From Flaviaestuariibacter flavus (lineage in GTDB: Bacteria > Bacteroidota > Bacteroidia > Chitinophagales > Chitinophagaceae), in the NCBI RefSeq assembly GCF_004337505.1, contig NZ_SJZI01000042.1, positions 655,347 to 719,346 of the forward strand: 64,000 nucleotides of DNA, written 5' to 3'. Below are positions 51,020-60,065 of the stretch, in pieces. Numbering within the stretch: the first letter of the stretch is position 1; every line of letters begins with the position of its first letter. The notes beneath the pieces are model-generated. The model worked only from the letters and a program-made list of their open reading frames with translations. It had not been told where the DNA came from and did not search any database. The position numbers and the translations under genes are program-made.

Positions 51020-51784
51020 TTATTTGAGATAGCCTTTTTCAACCAGCGATTGAAAAAGACGCTCCACAGCGCGGTCGGGGTAATAGCGAAGCATATAGCT
51101 TTTATTCTCAGCCGGAATAGTGATCCGCCAGTCGGCTTTCTGGTCTGCGCGCAGGATCGTTGCCACCTGAACATCGTCGGGTCCATAGATGGTATAGGCC
51201 TCTTCGCCGGTGCTTTCTGTACGGTTGCCGCGGAAGGAGCCGATGACACGATCGCCAAGGTAGGCTTTGTCGCCCGCGATGCGCACCTGCCCCGCAGCCG
51301 GCGCTTCAATACCGGTGCCTGCCTTTCCCACACTTTCCGCCGGCTCGATTCGGGTATTGAACACGCCGTGATTCTTGCGCACGAAGAGGCGCTCCGATTC
51401 GGGTACCACGGCGCCGTCCTGGAGCAGGCGCTCGGCTACGAGCATGCGGGCGATCTTGTGGTAGTTGTTGTGCCCCAGTCCGCGGCCCATGGTGGTACAC
51501 CAGTTGCGGGTGTCGAGAAAGACCACGCGGTAGTCGTCGCCTTCGTAAGTCTGCGTTTGCGGGTTGTAGCGCTTGCCTTCGTTCTCGCTTACGAATATCA
51601 GGTCGCGGTGCTGTAGGTTTTGTACGTTGAACTGCTTTACCTGCCCCTTGGAGGTGGGCACTATATAACAGAATTCACGGCCATTGAGGGTAACGAGGCC
51701 GGTTTTCCGATCGACGTCGATGTCCTGTGCACGGAGCAGGTTTGCGGCAAGCAGCAGCAGGGAAAGAAAAAAGGTGCGTTTCAT
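51020..51784 (-). CDS. secreted protein of unknown function
   Basis: 254 residues with a signal peptide (MKRTFFLSLLLLAANLLRAQ). The mature part starts DIDVDRKTGLVTLNGREFC, a strand pattern frequent in small Bacteroidota periplasmic proteins, and contains RDLIFVSENEGK, VVFLDTRNWCTTMGRGLGHN and a C-terminal region ending RAVERLFQSLVEKGYLK. Two Cys could form a disulfide. I recognise no catalytic or binding motif. The frame extends upstream, but the ATG at the signal peptide is the credible start. Confidence 0.7.
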   Translation of the reverse strand: MKRTFFLSLLLLAANLLRAQDIDVDRKTGLVTLNGREFCYIVPTSKGQVKQFNVQNLQHRDLIFVSENEGKRYNPQTQTYEGDDYRVVFLDTRNWCTTMGRGLGHNNYHKIARMLVAERLLQDGAVVPESERLFVRKNHGVFNTRIEPAESVGKAGTGIEAPAAGQVRIAGDKAYLGDRVIGSFRGNRTESTGEEAYTIYGPDDVQVATILRADQKADWRITIPAENKSYMLRYYPDRAVERLFQSLVEKGYLK

Positions 51785-51833
51785 GTATGTCATTTTTTGC
51801 AGTTGTGTCTTGATCGCCGGGGCCGGTAAATAT

Positions 51834-51860
51834 AAAAAAACCGCCCGGAGTGGGCGGCTT
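51834..51860 (-). terminator. terminator of the DUF2795 gene
   Basis: CCGCCC / GGGCGG stem, followed on the minus strand by TTTTTTT. Confidence 0.88.
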
Positions 51861-51879
51861 TGCTTTGCGTTCAATACGT

Positions 51880-52101
51880 TTAGTACTCGTCCTCGTTGAA
51901 AAGGAAATCTTCCTGCGACGGGTAGTCGGGCCAGATATCCTCGATGCTTTCGTATACCTCGCCTTCGTCTTCGAGTTCCTGGAGGTTTTCCACTACTTCA
52001 ATCGGCGCGCCCGAGCGGATGGAGTAATCGATCAGCTCGTCTTTTGTTGCCGGCCAGGGAGCGTCTTCCAGGTAGGAGGCCAATTCTAGTGTCCAGAACA
52101 T
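51880..52101 (-). CDS. DUF2795 domain protein
   Basis: 73 residues, very acidic. The sequence WTLELASYLEDAPWPATKDE, then LIDYSIRSGAPIEVVENLQEL, is strongly conserved across Bacteroidota and Chlorobi and defines DUF2795. It is helical, soluble and of unknown function; the strong conservation implies a core role. It has its own terminator and is divergent from the ABC ATPase gene. Confidence 0.9.
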   Translation of the reverse strand: MFWTLELASYLEDAPWPATKDELIDYSIRSGAPIEVVENLQELEDEGEVYESIEDIWPDYPSQEDFLFNEDEY

Positions 52102-52260
52102 GGGTTATAGCGTTTAACGGTCTTTAAAGCGTTTGGTTATCGAGGAGTAATTTCTGTGCCAATCAGCGGCGGTCGCCGGAATGACAGCTTCGAAATTCCG
52201 GCAAAAGTAGGGGTATTCGGCAATTTACCAAATCGCGGGGATGCGGCCCGCCCGGGAACT

Positions 52261-52268
52261 TATATTTG
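52261..52268 (+). promoter_or_regulatory. -7 box (TATATTTG), predicted leaderless mRNA
   Basis: An exact TAnnTTTG match ends three nucleotides before the ATG of the ABC ATPase gene. Transcription would start at or within the start codon. Confidence 0.5.
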
Positions 52269-52271
52269 CGC

Positions 52272-52931
52272 ATGGCCTTACTCGAAGCCCGGAACATTCA
52301 TAAACGCTTCGGCACACTGGAAGTATTGAAGGGAGTGGACCTGCAGGTGCTCCCGCGGGAGATCGTCAGCATCGTCGGGCCTTCGGGCTCGGGCAAGAGC
52401 ACCCTGCTGCATATCCTGGGCACCCTCGACACGCCCGATGCGGGCACCGTCACCCTCGGCGATGCACCGGTGACCGGTCTTGCCGGGCGCCGGCTGGCCG
52501 AGCTGCGCAACCGCCGCGTGGGCTTCGTATTCCAGTTTCACCACCTCCTGCCCGAATTTTCCGCCCTCGAAAATGTGTGTGTGCCCGCCTGGATCCAGCG
52601 ACGCAAGGGTGCCGCCGTCAGCGACGAGGCCACGCGCCTCCTGGGCCTCCTCGGGCTGGGGCACCGCCTTGATCATAAGCCAGCCCAGCTCTCGGGCGGC
52701 GAACAGCAGCGCGTAGCTGTCGCACGGGCCCTCATCAACCGGCCCGATATCGTATTCGCGGATGAGCCTACCGGTAACCTCGACTCGGCAAACGCCCGCG
52801 AGCTCCACGACCTTTTTTTCCGGCTCCGCCAGGAGCTCGGACAAACCTTTCTCATCGTCACCCACAACGAAGAACTCGCACAGCTGAGCGACCGGGTGGT
52901 GTCGATGAAAGACGGGAAAGTAATTAGTTAA
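52272..52931 (+). CDS. ABC transporter ATPase, LolD/MacB type
   Basis: 219 residues. Walker [17 protein letters not shown]-loop VFQFHHLLPEF, signature LSGGEQQRVAVARAL, Walker [14 protein letters not shown] and the H-loop THNEE give the LolD-like group of lipoprotein release or MacB-type efflux. Permease and membrane-fusion genes are absent next to it, so its partner is elsewhere. A TTG two codons upstream is possible, but the ATG sits right after a -7 box. Confidence 0.9.
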   Translation: MALLEARNIHKRFGTLEVLKGVDLQVLPREIVSIVGPSGSGKSTLLHILGTLDTPDAGTVTLGDAPVTGLAGRRLAELRNRRVGFVFQFHHLLPEFSALENVCVPAWIQRRKGAAVSDEATRLLGLLGLGHRLDHKPAQLSGGEQQRVAVARALINRPDIVFADEPTGNLDSANARELHDLFFRLRQELGQTFLIVTHNEELAQLSDRVVSMKDGKVIS

Positions 52932-52932
52932 T

Positions 52933-53030
52933 GCGGTAATCCGGTAATGCGGTAATAAACAATACTTACTTGGAAAATGGTTTTGTGGTTCTGGATTACC
53001 GCATTACCACATTATCATATTACCGCATTA
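52933..53030. repeat. GCGGTAAT / ATTACCGC inverted repeat
   Basis: GCGGTAATCCGGTAATGCGG on the left and GGATTACCGCATTACC with further ATTACCGC words on the right, filling the whole gap between convergent genes. No separate terminator was found inside. Confidence 0.85.
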
Positions 53031-53588
53031 TACCCGGGGTTTCCATTTAATTTCTTCCACCCCAAGCAGGTGCGCGGCATAACGTGCCAGCACAAAGAGG
53101 TAATCGGAGAGCCGGTTGAGGTATTGGAGGATCAGCGGCTCGAGGTCGGTGTCCACTTCCTGCAGCGATACGCAGAGACGCTCCGCGCGGCGGCACACGC
53201 AGCGCGCCACGTGCAGGAAGGAAACGGCGGGGGCGCCACCGGGCAGGATAAAGGCGCGCATCGGCTCGAGTGCCTCGTTCATCCGGTCAATCTCTTTTTC
53301 CAGCAGGGTGATGTCCTCTGCATGCAGGTCGGGGATGCGAAGCTTCGGCTCTTTTTCCGGGTCGCAGGCAAGCGCCGAGCCCACGGTGAAGAGGCGATCC
53401 TGGATCTCACGCAGCGTCATCTTTGATTGAGGATCAGCAATATGGTCCATACACACCCCGATCCAGGAGTTGAGCTCGTCGACAGTGCCGTAGCTTTCGA
53501 TGCGGAGATCGCTTTTGGGAACGCGGGTGCCGCCGATAAGCGCCGTAGTGCCTTTGTCGCCGGTCTTGGTATAGATCTTCAGTGCCAT
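53028..53588 (-). CDS. PduO-type cob(I)alamin adenosyltransferase
   Basis: 186 residues. It transfers adenosyl from ATP to cobalamin. Diagnostic parts are YTKTGDKGTTALIGGTRV at the N-terminus, SYGTVDELNSWIG, LPGGAPAVSFLHVARCVCRR (ATP/corrin site) and RLSDYLFVLARYAAH. All residues of the ATP-binding K-T-G-D-x-G-x-T motif are present. No B12 synthesis gene lies nearby, as expected of salvage. It is cytoplasmic. Confidence 0.93.
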   Translation of the reverse strand: MALKIYTKTGDKGTTALIGGTRVPKSDLRIESYGTVDELNSWIGVCMDHIADPQSKMTLREIQDRLFTVGSALACDPEKEPKLRIPDLHAEDITLLEKEIDRMNEALEPMRAFILPGGAPAVSFLHVARCVCRRAERLCVSLQEVDTDLEPLILQYLNRLSDYLFVLARYAAHLLGVEEIKWKPRV

Positions 53589-53746
53589 GGGAGAGGTAAT
53601 TAGTCGATTGGTCTATTGCTTAATTGGTAAATGAACTAAGGTCGAACCTGAACGAACGGTTCAACCGGCGTAAAGTTCGCCGATATTAAGTCTGTACGAA
53701 CAGCGGAGTGTCGTACAAAATACCAACAGGCGAATAGACCAACAGG

Positions 53747-54451
<705 letters not shown>

Positions 54452-54465
54452 GACCGTAAAGATAA

Positions 54466-54547
54466 AGGTTCTGGGGTTCTAGGGTTCTGAGGTTCTGGGG
54501 TTGGTTGAGCGAACCGTAGAACCGTAAAACCTCAAAACCTTAGAACC
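54466..54547. repeat. GGTTCT / AGAACC inverted word repeat
   Basis: Repeated GGTTCTGGGGTTCTAGGGTT on the left and AGAACCGTAAAACC-type words on the right, in the divergent gap before trpS. The same text is at 61358-61440 and, right half only, at 56430. Confidence 0.85.
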
Positions 54548-54585
54548 CGTTTTCTCCCATTATCTTCGCGCTCCAATTGTTTTTT

Positions 54586-55587
54586 ATGAGCAAACCGATC
54601 GTCGTCAGCGGCATCCGCTCCACCGGCAACCTGCACCTCGGCAACTATTTCGGCGCCATGCGCAATTATGTGCGGATGCAGGAGCAGCACGAATGCTATT
54701 TCTTCGTGGCCGACTGGCATGCGCTGACCACCCATCCGGATACGAAGGAGCTCGAGAACTCGGTGCTCAGCGTGCTGGCCGAGAACATCGCCGCCGGCCT
54801 CGACCCGGAAAAGGTGACCCTGTATGCCCAGAGTGCCGTGCCGGAGATCGCCGAACTGTACCTGCTGCTCAATATGCTGGCCTATAAAGGCGAGCTGGAA
54901 AAAACGACCACCTTCAAAGACAAGGCCCGCGCCCAGCCTGATAACGTCAATGCCGGCCTGCTTACCTACCCGGTGCTGATGACGGCCGACATCCTGGTGC
55001 ACCGCGCATTGTATGTGCCCGTGGGCAAAGACCAGGAGCAGCACCTCGAGATGGCCCGCAATTTCGCCCAGCGCTTCAACCACCGCTACGGCGAGCTTTT
55101 CCCCGAGCCGCAGGCCTTCAATTTCGGCGAAGAGCTGGTGAAGGTACCCTCCCTCGACGGCGCCGGTAAAATGAGCAAAAGTGAAAACCAGAACGCGACC
55201 CTTTACCTCGCCGACGACGATGAACTCATTCGTAAAAAGGTGATGAAGGCCAAGACCGACAGCGGCCCCACGGAACCCAACTCGGAGATGCCGGATTACA
55301 TCAAAAACATCTTCCAGATCATGAGCCTGGTGAGCACCCCGGATACGGTGGAGAAGTTCCGCACGGATTTCAACAACGCCGGCATCCGCTACGGCGATAT
55401 GAAAAAGCAGCTGGCAGAGGATATGGTGACCTTCATCGCCCCGATCCGTCAGCGGGCCCAGGAGATCCGCCGCGATACCGATTACCTGCGGCGCGTGCTC
55501 ACCCGCGGCGCCGAGCAGGCCCGCGAAAACGCGGGCAAGACGCTCACCGAAGCACGCCGCCTCGTGGGGCTTAACTACCTGCAATAA
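54586..55587 (+). CDS. trpS: tryptophanyl-tRNA synthetase
   Basis: 333 residues, normal length. The class I signature is GNLHLGNYFGA (HIGH-like) and KMSKS is intact in GAGKMSKSENQN. Other landmarks are FFVADWHALTT and the tRNA/Trp-contact VPVGKDQEQHLEMAR. A TTG three codons upstream exists, but the ATG MSKPIVVSGIRSTG is the usual start. TATCTTCG 23 nt upstream is a likely -7 box. Confidence 0.96.
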   Translation: MSKPIVVSGIRSTGNLHLGNYFGAMRNYVRMQEQHECYFFVADWHALTTHPDTKELENSVLSVLAENIAAGLDPEKVTLYAQSAVPEIAELYLLLNMLAYKGELEKTTTFKDKARAQPDNVNAGLLTYPVLMTADILVHRALYVPVGKDQEQHLEMARNFAQRFNHRYGELFPEPQAFNFGEELVKVPSLDGAGKMSKSENQNATLYLADDDELIRKKVMKAKTDSGPTEPNSEMPDYIKNIFQIMSLVSTPDTVEKFRTDFNNAGIRYGDMKKQLAEDMVTFIAPIRQRAQEIRRDTDYLRRVLTRGAEQARENAGKTLTEARRLVGLNYLQ

Positions 55588-55650
55588 ATTTTAAGTTTAA
55601 ATCATCCCGATACCCTAATTTGGGCGCCACCGCCACCTTTCCACCTGTTT

Positions 55651-56286
55651 ATGCCGAAGAATAGAAAGCCCAAGCATATCGCCATCGCCGGTAATATCGG
55701 CGCCGGCAAGACCACGCTCACCGAGATGCTGAGCAAGCATTACCGCTGGATCCCGCAGTTCGAAGACGTGGACGACAACCCCTACCTGAATGATTTTTAC
55801 GAGGATATGCCGCGCTGGAGCTTCCCGCTGCAGATCTACTTCCTCAACGGCCGCCTGCGCCAGCTGATCGACATCCAGCAGGGCACCGAAACCGTCATCC
55901 AGGACCGCACGATCTACGAAGACGCGCACATCTTCGCGCCCAACCTGCACGAAATGGGCCTCATGACGAAGCGCGACTTCGACAACTACTTTACCTTCTT
56001 CCAGACGCTGAAAAGCATGGTGCAGCCGCCCGACCTGCTCATTTACCTGCAATGCTCCGTGCCGACGCTCGTGGGCCAGATCCAGAAGCGCGGGCGCGAC
56101 TACGAAGAGAATATCCGCCTCGACTACCTGAAGCGCCTCAACGACTACTACAACAAGTGGATCGAAGGCTACAAAGAAGGCCCGCTGCTGATCATCAACG
56201 GCGACGAGAACAAGTTCGGGGAGCGCCCGGAGGATTACGGTAAGATCGTGAACCTGATTGATGCGGAGCTGTTCGGGTTGTTCTAA
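55651..56286 (+). CDS. deoxynucleoside kinase
   Basis: 211 residues of the dGK/dAK/dNK family, which phosphorylates deoxyribonucleosides with ATP for salvage. P-loop GNIGAGKTTLTEML, the catalytic Glu region QFEDVDDNPYLNDFY, the DRS-like motif QDRTIYEDAHIF and a lid RGRDYEENI. Substrate choice (dA/dG versus dC) is not determined; the EDVDDNPYL text is typical of the bacterial purine deoxynucleoside kinases. It lies 63 bp after trpS and is probably in the same transcript. Confidence 0.92.
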   Translation: MPKNRKPKHIAIAGNIGAGKTTLTEMLSKHYRWIPQFEDVDDNPYLNDFYEDMPRWSFPLQIYFLNGRLRQLIDIQQGTETVIQDRTIYEDAHIFAPNLHEMGLMTKRDFDNYFTFFQTLKSMVQPPDLLIYLQCSVPTLVGQIQKRGRDYEENIRLDYLKRLNDYYNKWIEGYKEGPLLIINGDENKFGERPEDYGKIVNLIDAELFGLF

Positions 56287-56309
56287 GGTTTTAAAGGTGA
56301 ATAAGGTTT

Positions 56310-56348
56310 TTCACCGCGAAGAGAATAAGGAAAGGAGTTGATACGCTA
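56310..56348 (+). repeat. half-element of the 44461-type repeat
   Basis: TTCACCGCGAAGAGAATAAG and ACGCTAAG match the left-arm words of the repeat at 44461, in the same order, before a similar terminator. The right side instead carries GAACC words (from ~56430), so this gap looks chimeric. Confidence 0.6.
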
Positions 56349-56358
56349 AGATGATAGG

Positions 56359-56388
56359 TAAAGGTCCCGCCGCAGCGGGACTTTTATT
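56359..56388 (+). terminator. terminator of trpS-kinase unit
   Basis: AAAGGTCCCGC / GCGGGACTTTTATTTT hairpin with T-run. Confidence 0.85.
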
Positions 56389-56574
56389 TTATACAGGTCG
56401 ATCTAGTCGGGTACGCCTGGTCCTAAACCAAAGAACCCCAGAACCTCAGAACCCCAGAACCTTTTTCCTTTTCCCCAACTGGGCAATTTCAACCCCGGCA
56501 GTAAAGCCCTTTTCATATTAAAAATTTTCTGCACGCCTTTTGTCTTTCTACAGCCAGGATTGAACCTGTGCGAC

Positions 56575-57030
56575 ATGAAAAACACCTTACTTATCGGCCT
56601 ACTGGCCCTCTGCGGTTTCACCGCCCAAGCGCAAACGCAAACTGAAAAGCAGCAGTTGACCTCGATGCGCGCCTATTTAGCTGAAAGCGATTATGTATAC
56701 CCCTACGTGGATACCCCGCCGCTCTACCCGGGCGGACAGGATAAGTGGAGCCGTTATATCAACGGAAACTCCATCCTGCTGAATGCCGGTATGGAAGCCG
56801 CCCGGAAGGGCCTGGCCACCGGTCATTATGTCGTTACGGTGCGCTTTGCGGTGAATGCCGACGGCAGCGTGGGCGAAGTGAAGACCCTCGGCAACAAGAT
56901 CGGCTACGGCCTCGAAGACGCCGCCATCGCCCTCGTGAAGAGCAGCGGCAAGTGGACGCCCGCCAATGTTGAAGGCTCCGATACGAAGTCCTGGGTCAAC
57001 CTCCAGATCCGCTTCCACGTGTTTGACTAA
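56575..57030 (+). CDS. secreted TonB C-terminal-domain protein
   Basis: 151 residues. A signal peptide (NTLLIGLLALCGFTAQAQ) is followed by a single TonB_C-like domain: LYPGGQDKWSRYIN, VVTVRFAVNADGSVGEVKT, AIALVKSSGKWTPAN, WVNLQIRFHVF. This is the periplasmic domain of TonB without the membrane anchor and proline linker, a common stand-alone form in this phylum. It cannot energise transporters as TonB does; binding of envelope proteins is the likely role. Confidence 0.85.
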   Translation: MKNTLLIGLLALCGFTAQAQTQTEKQQLTSMRAYLAESDYVYPYVDTPPLYPGGQDKWSRYINGNSILLNAGMEAARKGLATGHYVVTVRFAVNADGSVGEVKTLGNKIGYGLEDAAIALVKSSGKWTPANVEGSDTKSWVNLQIRFHVFD

Positions 57031-57069
57031 GATTTTACGATCTCCGATGTCTGATTTGGCTTGCGCAAG

Positions 57070-57097
57070 AAAAAGGATCGCGTAGCGATCCTTTAAA
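57070..57097. terminator. bidirectional terminator
   Basis: AAAAAGGATCGC / GCGATCCTTTAAAT hairpin between convergent genes. The GGATCGC core is the same as at 20685. Weakly complementary GATCTCCGATGTCTG / CAGACACCCGAGATC words flank it. Confidence 0.85.
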
Positions 57098-57133
57098 TAG
57101 CAGACACCCGAGATCGGCGATCAGCAAATTCCC

Positions 57134-57748
57134 TCACGGGTAATTTGCCCATTGCTGGCTGTCGTCCAGCATCTTCTCGATGCGGTCGAGCCACTCGGCC
57201 TGCACCGCTCTGTTGCGGCTGTGGTTGGTCTCGTGGTCATATTGCTCCTGCATCTGCTCCTTCACCTGCACGATGCTGTTGTAGATGCGGGTGAGGTCCT
57301 GCTTGTAGGTGCGGCGGTTGTATGTGTATGATGCGAGGGCTTCGTGCAGGCGGCGGGCGCTGAGCTCGGTGATGTCGAAGTGCCCCTGCTCGTGGGCGAG
57401 GATATAGTCGTTGCGCATCAGGCCCCAGGATTTCGACTTCGAAAAGTTGCAGGAGATCTCGTAAGCGAGCTCACCGTCCTGGATCTTGTAGGAGAGGCCC
57501 AGCGAGGTGCTGGTGGAGGCAACGGCCTCGGTACCCCGAACGGGTGCGCTCTGGAAGTCCTCCCAGCCCACGATGCGGCGGACCGACCAGGGAATGATCT
57601 CTTCGTTTTCTTCACGGACGGCCGGCGTGTACGCGGCGGCGGCGATCATGGGCGTGCTTTCTTTCGAAGCGGGTTCGGTGCGGGCCGGGGCAAAGGCGGC
57701 GCCCAGGGCGGCAAAGGCAAGGGTCAGAATAGAAAGGCTGAGTTTCAT
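57134..57748 (-). CDS. DUF922-type putative zinc peptidase, exported
   Basis: 204 residues with a signal peptide ending near AAFAPA. The core is VGWEDFQSAPVRG, then YEISCNFSKSKSWG, and the zinc-motif-like LAHEQGHFDITEL, typical of DUF922, a predicted gluzincin-like protease domain. A basic, Gln/Glu-rich helical tail follows (QVKEQMQEQYDHETNHSRN). Activity of the family is not well documented. The start at MKLSLS fits the signal peptide. Confidence 0.82.
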   Translation of the reverse strand: MKLSLSILTLAFAALGAAFAPARTEPASKESTPMIAAAAYTPAVREENEEIIPWSVRRIVGWEDFQSAPVRGTEAVASTSTSLGLSYKIQDGELAYEISCNFSKSKSWGLMRNDYILAHEQGHFDITELSARRLHEALASYTYNRRTYKQDLTRIYNSIVQVKEQMQEQYDHETNHSRNRAVQAEWLDRIEKMLDDSQQWANYP

Positions 57749-57872
57749 AGGCGATTGCAAAACGTCGGTTCGTTCCGATTTCGTATCCAATTTAGTCCGG
57801 CCTTTCGTTAAAGGTTTTTAAGCAACGGTAAACGGGCCTTTTTTGGCGACGAAACCGCACCTCCGGGAACTT

Positions 57873-58099
57873 CAGACCTCACCCCCGGTCCCCCTCCCTG
57901 GGGAGAGGGGTGACTCTCGGGTAGTTTACTATTATTGTTCAGAACAGTCTTTTGTTCGATGCTGATAATACAAAGAGCGGATGCCATAGGCATCCGCTCT
58001 TTGTATTGAGGTTCAACCAGCAGCGTGCAGGAATTAAGTAATAAGTGATGAACAGAGGCACCCCTCTCCGTCCCGGAGAGGGGCCGGGGGTGAGGTCTG
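57873..58099. repeat. GAGGTGAGGG-type inverted repeat around a terminator
   Basis: A perfect 16-bp pair (57873-57888, 58084-58099; CAGACCTCACCCCCGG) with further complementary GGAGAGGGG words inside, enclosing the 57971 terminator. Text of this type recurs in intergenic regions of many bacteria. Confidence 0.88.
57971..58006. terminator. terminator nested in the 57873 repeat
   Basis: CAAAGAGCGGATGCC / GGCATCCGCTCTTTG stem with an ATA loop. No gene ends directly next to it on the plus strand. The GGATGCC core is the same as at 18441. Confidence 0.8.
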
Positions 58100-58111
58100 G
58101 GTCGCGGGAAG

Positions 58112-58142
58112 TAAAAAAAGGCCTCCCTTCCGGGAGGCCTCC
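58112..58142 (-). terminator. terminator of pckA
   Basis: GGAGGCCTCCC / GGGAGGCC stem, followed on the minus strand by TTTTTTTAC, just downstream of pckA. Confidence 0.88.
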
Positions 58143-58167
58143 GTAGTCATACAGCAAGCGTAAAAAC

Positions 58168-59772
58168 TTAAGCCTTGGGTCCGGCGTTACGAATTTCTTC
58201 GCTCACGCCCGCGGCGTACTTTTCAAAATTCTTTACGAAGAGACCGGCGAGGTATTTCGCCTTCTCATCGTAGGCGGCGGGGTCGCTCCAGGTATTGCGG
58301 GGCGTCAGCAGCTCGGTGGGAACACCGGGCACTTCCGTCGGAACGGCAACGCCGAAGATGGGATCGTTGATGGTTGCCACGTCATCCAGCTTGCCTTCGA
58401 GGGCGGCGGTGATCATGGCGCGGGTGAAGCCCAGTTTCATGCGGTGGCCAACGCCGTAGGGACCTTCGGTCCAGCCGGTGTTGATCAGCCACACGTTGAC
58501 GTCGTTTTCTTCCATTTTCTTACCCAGCATTTCGGCGTACTTGCCCGGGTGCAGGGGCAGGAAGGGAGCGCCGAAGCAGGCCGAGAAGGTCGGCTTGGGC
58601 TCGGTAACTCCAGCTTCCGTACCGGCTACCTTGGCGGTATAACCCGAGATGAACTGGTACATGGCCTGGCCCTTCGTCAGCTTCGAGATCGGGGGCAGTA
58701 CACCGTAAGCATCGCAGGTAAGGAAGAAGATGTTGCGGGGCGTGTTGCCGATGGACGGCTCGGCGGCATTCGAAATGAAGTCGAGCGGGTAAGAAACACG
58801 CGTGTTCTCGGTGATGGAGGCGTCGTCGAAATTGATCTTGTTGGTGCCTTCGAAGAACTTCACGTTCTCCACGATGGCGCCGGGGCGGATGGCATGGAAG
58901 ATCTCCGGCTCCTTTTCTTCGGAGAGGTTGATCAGCTTGGCGTAGCAGCCGCCTTCGAAGTTGAAGACGCCGTCGGCGGTCCAGCCGTGCTCGTCGTCGC
59001 CGATCAGCTTGCGGGCGGGGTCGGCGGAGAGCGTTGTTTTACCGGTGCCGGAAAGGCCGAAGAAGATGGCGGTGTCGCCGTCGTCAGCCATATTGGCCGA
59101 GCAGTGCATGCTCAGTACGTTCTTTTCCTGGGGGAGGATGTAGTTGAGGATGGTGAAAATGCCTTTCTTGGTTTCGCCGGTGTACCCGGAGCCGGCGATG
59201 AGGATGGTCTTGTGCTTGAAGGAAACTACGGCGGCATTGTGCTGGCGGGTGCCGCATTCGGCCGGGTCGAGGCGCAGGCCGGGGGCGGAAAGTACGTGCC
59301 ACTCGGCTTCGAAGTTTTCCAGCTCTTCTTCCTCGGGGCGGAGGAACATGTTGTAGGCAAAGAGGTTGGTCCAGGGCTTTTCCGTTACCACGCGGATGTT
59401 GAGGCGGTAGCGCGGGTCGGCGCAGGCATAGCAATCGCGCACCCAGATCTCGGGCTGCTCGTTGAGGTAGTTCATGATCTTTTCGCGGATGATGAAGAAG
59501 TACTTCTCCTCCATGGCGATGTTGAAGTTATTCCAGTGAACGGTGTTTTCAGTGGTTTCATCCTTCACGGTGAACTTGTCCTGCGGCGAGCGGCCGGTGA
59601 ATTCACCGGTGCTGATGGCCAGGGCGCCGCTGTCGGTCAGCGTACCTTCTCCCATCCGCAGCGTGTCTTGCACTAACTCCTCGGGTGTCGATTGATAATG
59701 AATGCTTTCTGTTTTTGTAAGGCCAATTTTTACCAGTTTCCCCATCGGGATGGAAATTGTAGGTACTGACAT
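58168..59772 (-). CDS. pckA: phosphoenolpyruvate carboxykinase (ATP)
   Basis: 534 residues, the normal length of the ATP-dependent enzyme. It converts oxaloacetate and ATP to PEP for gluconeogenesis. P-loop GLSGTGKTTLSADP, metal/oxaloacetate site IGDDEHGW, substrate loop GEFTGRSPQDKF and nucleotide site INTGWTEGPYGVGHRM are intact. An open frame runs 26 codons upstream, but the ATG at MSVPTIS gives the family length. It is divergent from the aminopeptidase P gene across a full copy of the GAACGCAGAT repeat. Confidence 0.97.
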   Translation of the reverse strand: MSVPTISIPMGKLVKIGLTKTESIHYQSTPEELVQDTLRMGEGTLTDSGALAISTGEFTGRSPQDKFTVKDETTENTVHWNNFNIAMEEKYFFIIREKIMNYLNEQPEIWVRDCYACADPRYRLNIRVVTEKPWTNLFAYNMFLRPEEEELENFEAEWHVLSAPGLRLDPAECGTRQHNAAVVSFKHKTILIAGSGYTGETKKGIFTILNYILPQEKNVLSMHCSANMADDGDTAIFFGLSGTGKTTLSADPARKLIGDDEHGWTADGVFNFEGGCYAKLINLSEEKEPEIFHAIRPGAIVENVKFFEGTNKINFDDASITENTRVSYPLDFISNAAEPSIGNTPRNIFFLTCDAYGVLPPISKLTKGQAMYQFISGYTAKVAGTEAGVTEPKPTFSACFGAPFLPLHPGKYAEMLGKKMEENDVNVWLINTGWTEGPYGVGHRMKLGFTRAMITAALEGKLDDVATINDPIFGVAVPTEVPGVPTELLTPRNTWSDPAAYDEKAKYLAGLFVKNFEKYAAGVSEEIRNAGPKA

Positions 59773-59918
59773 ACAGGCAATCGTTTGTTTTAGACTGCAA
59801 AGGTAAAAGTTTGTGCCAAGCGACAACGTTTCCGTGTGATTGGTACACATTAAATAGACTGTATTCCAATCCGTTGAAAGCCGCGCCCCGTCTATGGTAG
59901 AGCTTCGGGCCTGTGGTC

Positions 59919-60040
59919 AGAGAAAGAACGCTGATCCCGCTGAAGCGGGATACGCAGGTTGATTATGATTTGAGCGGATGTTGGTACCAATATCAGCGCT
60001 CGTCATAACGGATCATAAAAAATCTGCGTTCCTTCTCTCT
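59919..60040. repeat. GAACGCAGAT intergenic repeat, copy 3 (inverted)
   Basis: The reverse complement of this element aligns with copy 2 along its whole length. Inner hairpin ATCCCGCTGAAGCGGGAT, middle GATCATAAAAAATCTGCG. It lies between divergent pckA and the aminopeptidase P gene. Confidence 0.9.
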
Positions 60041-60065
60041 GTCTCCGGCTTATTTTGCCCTCATC

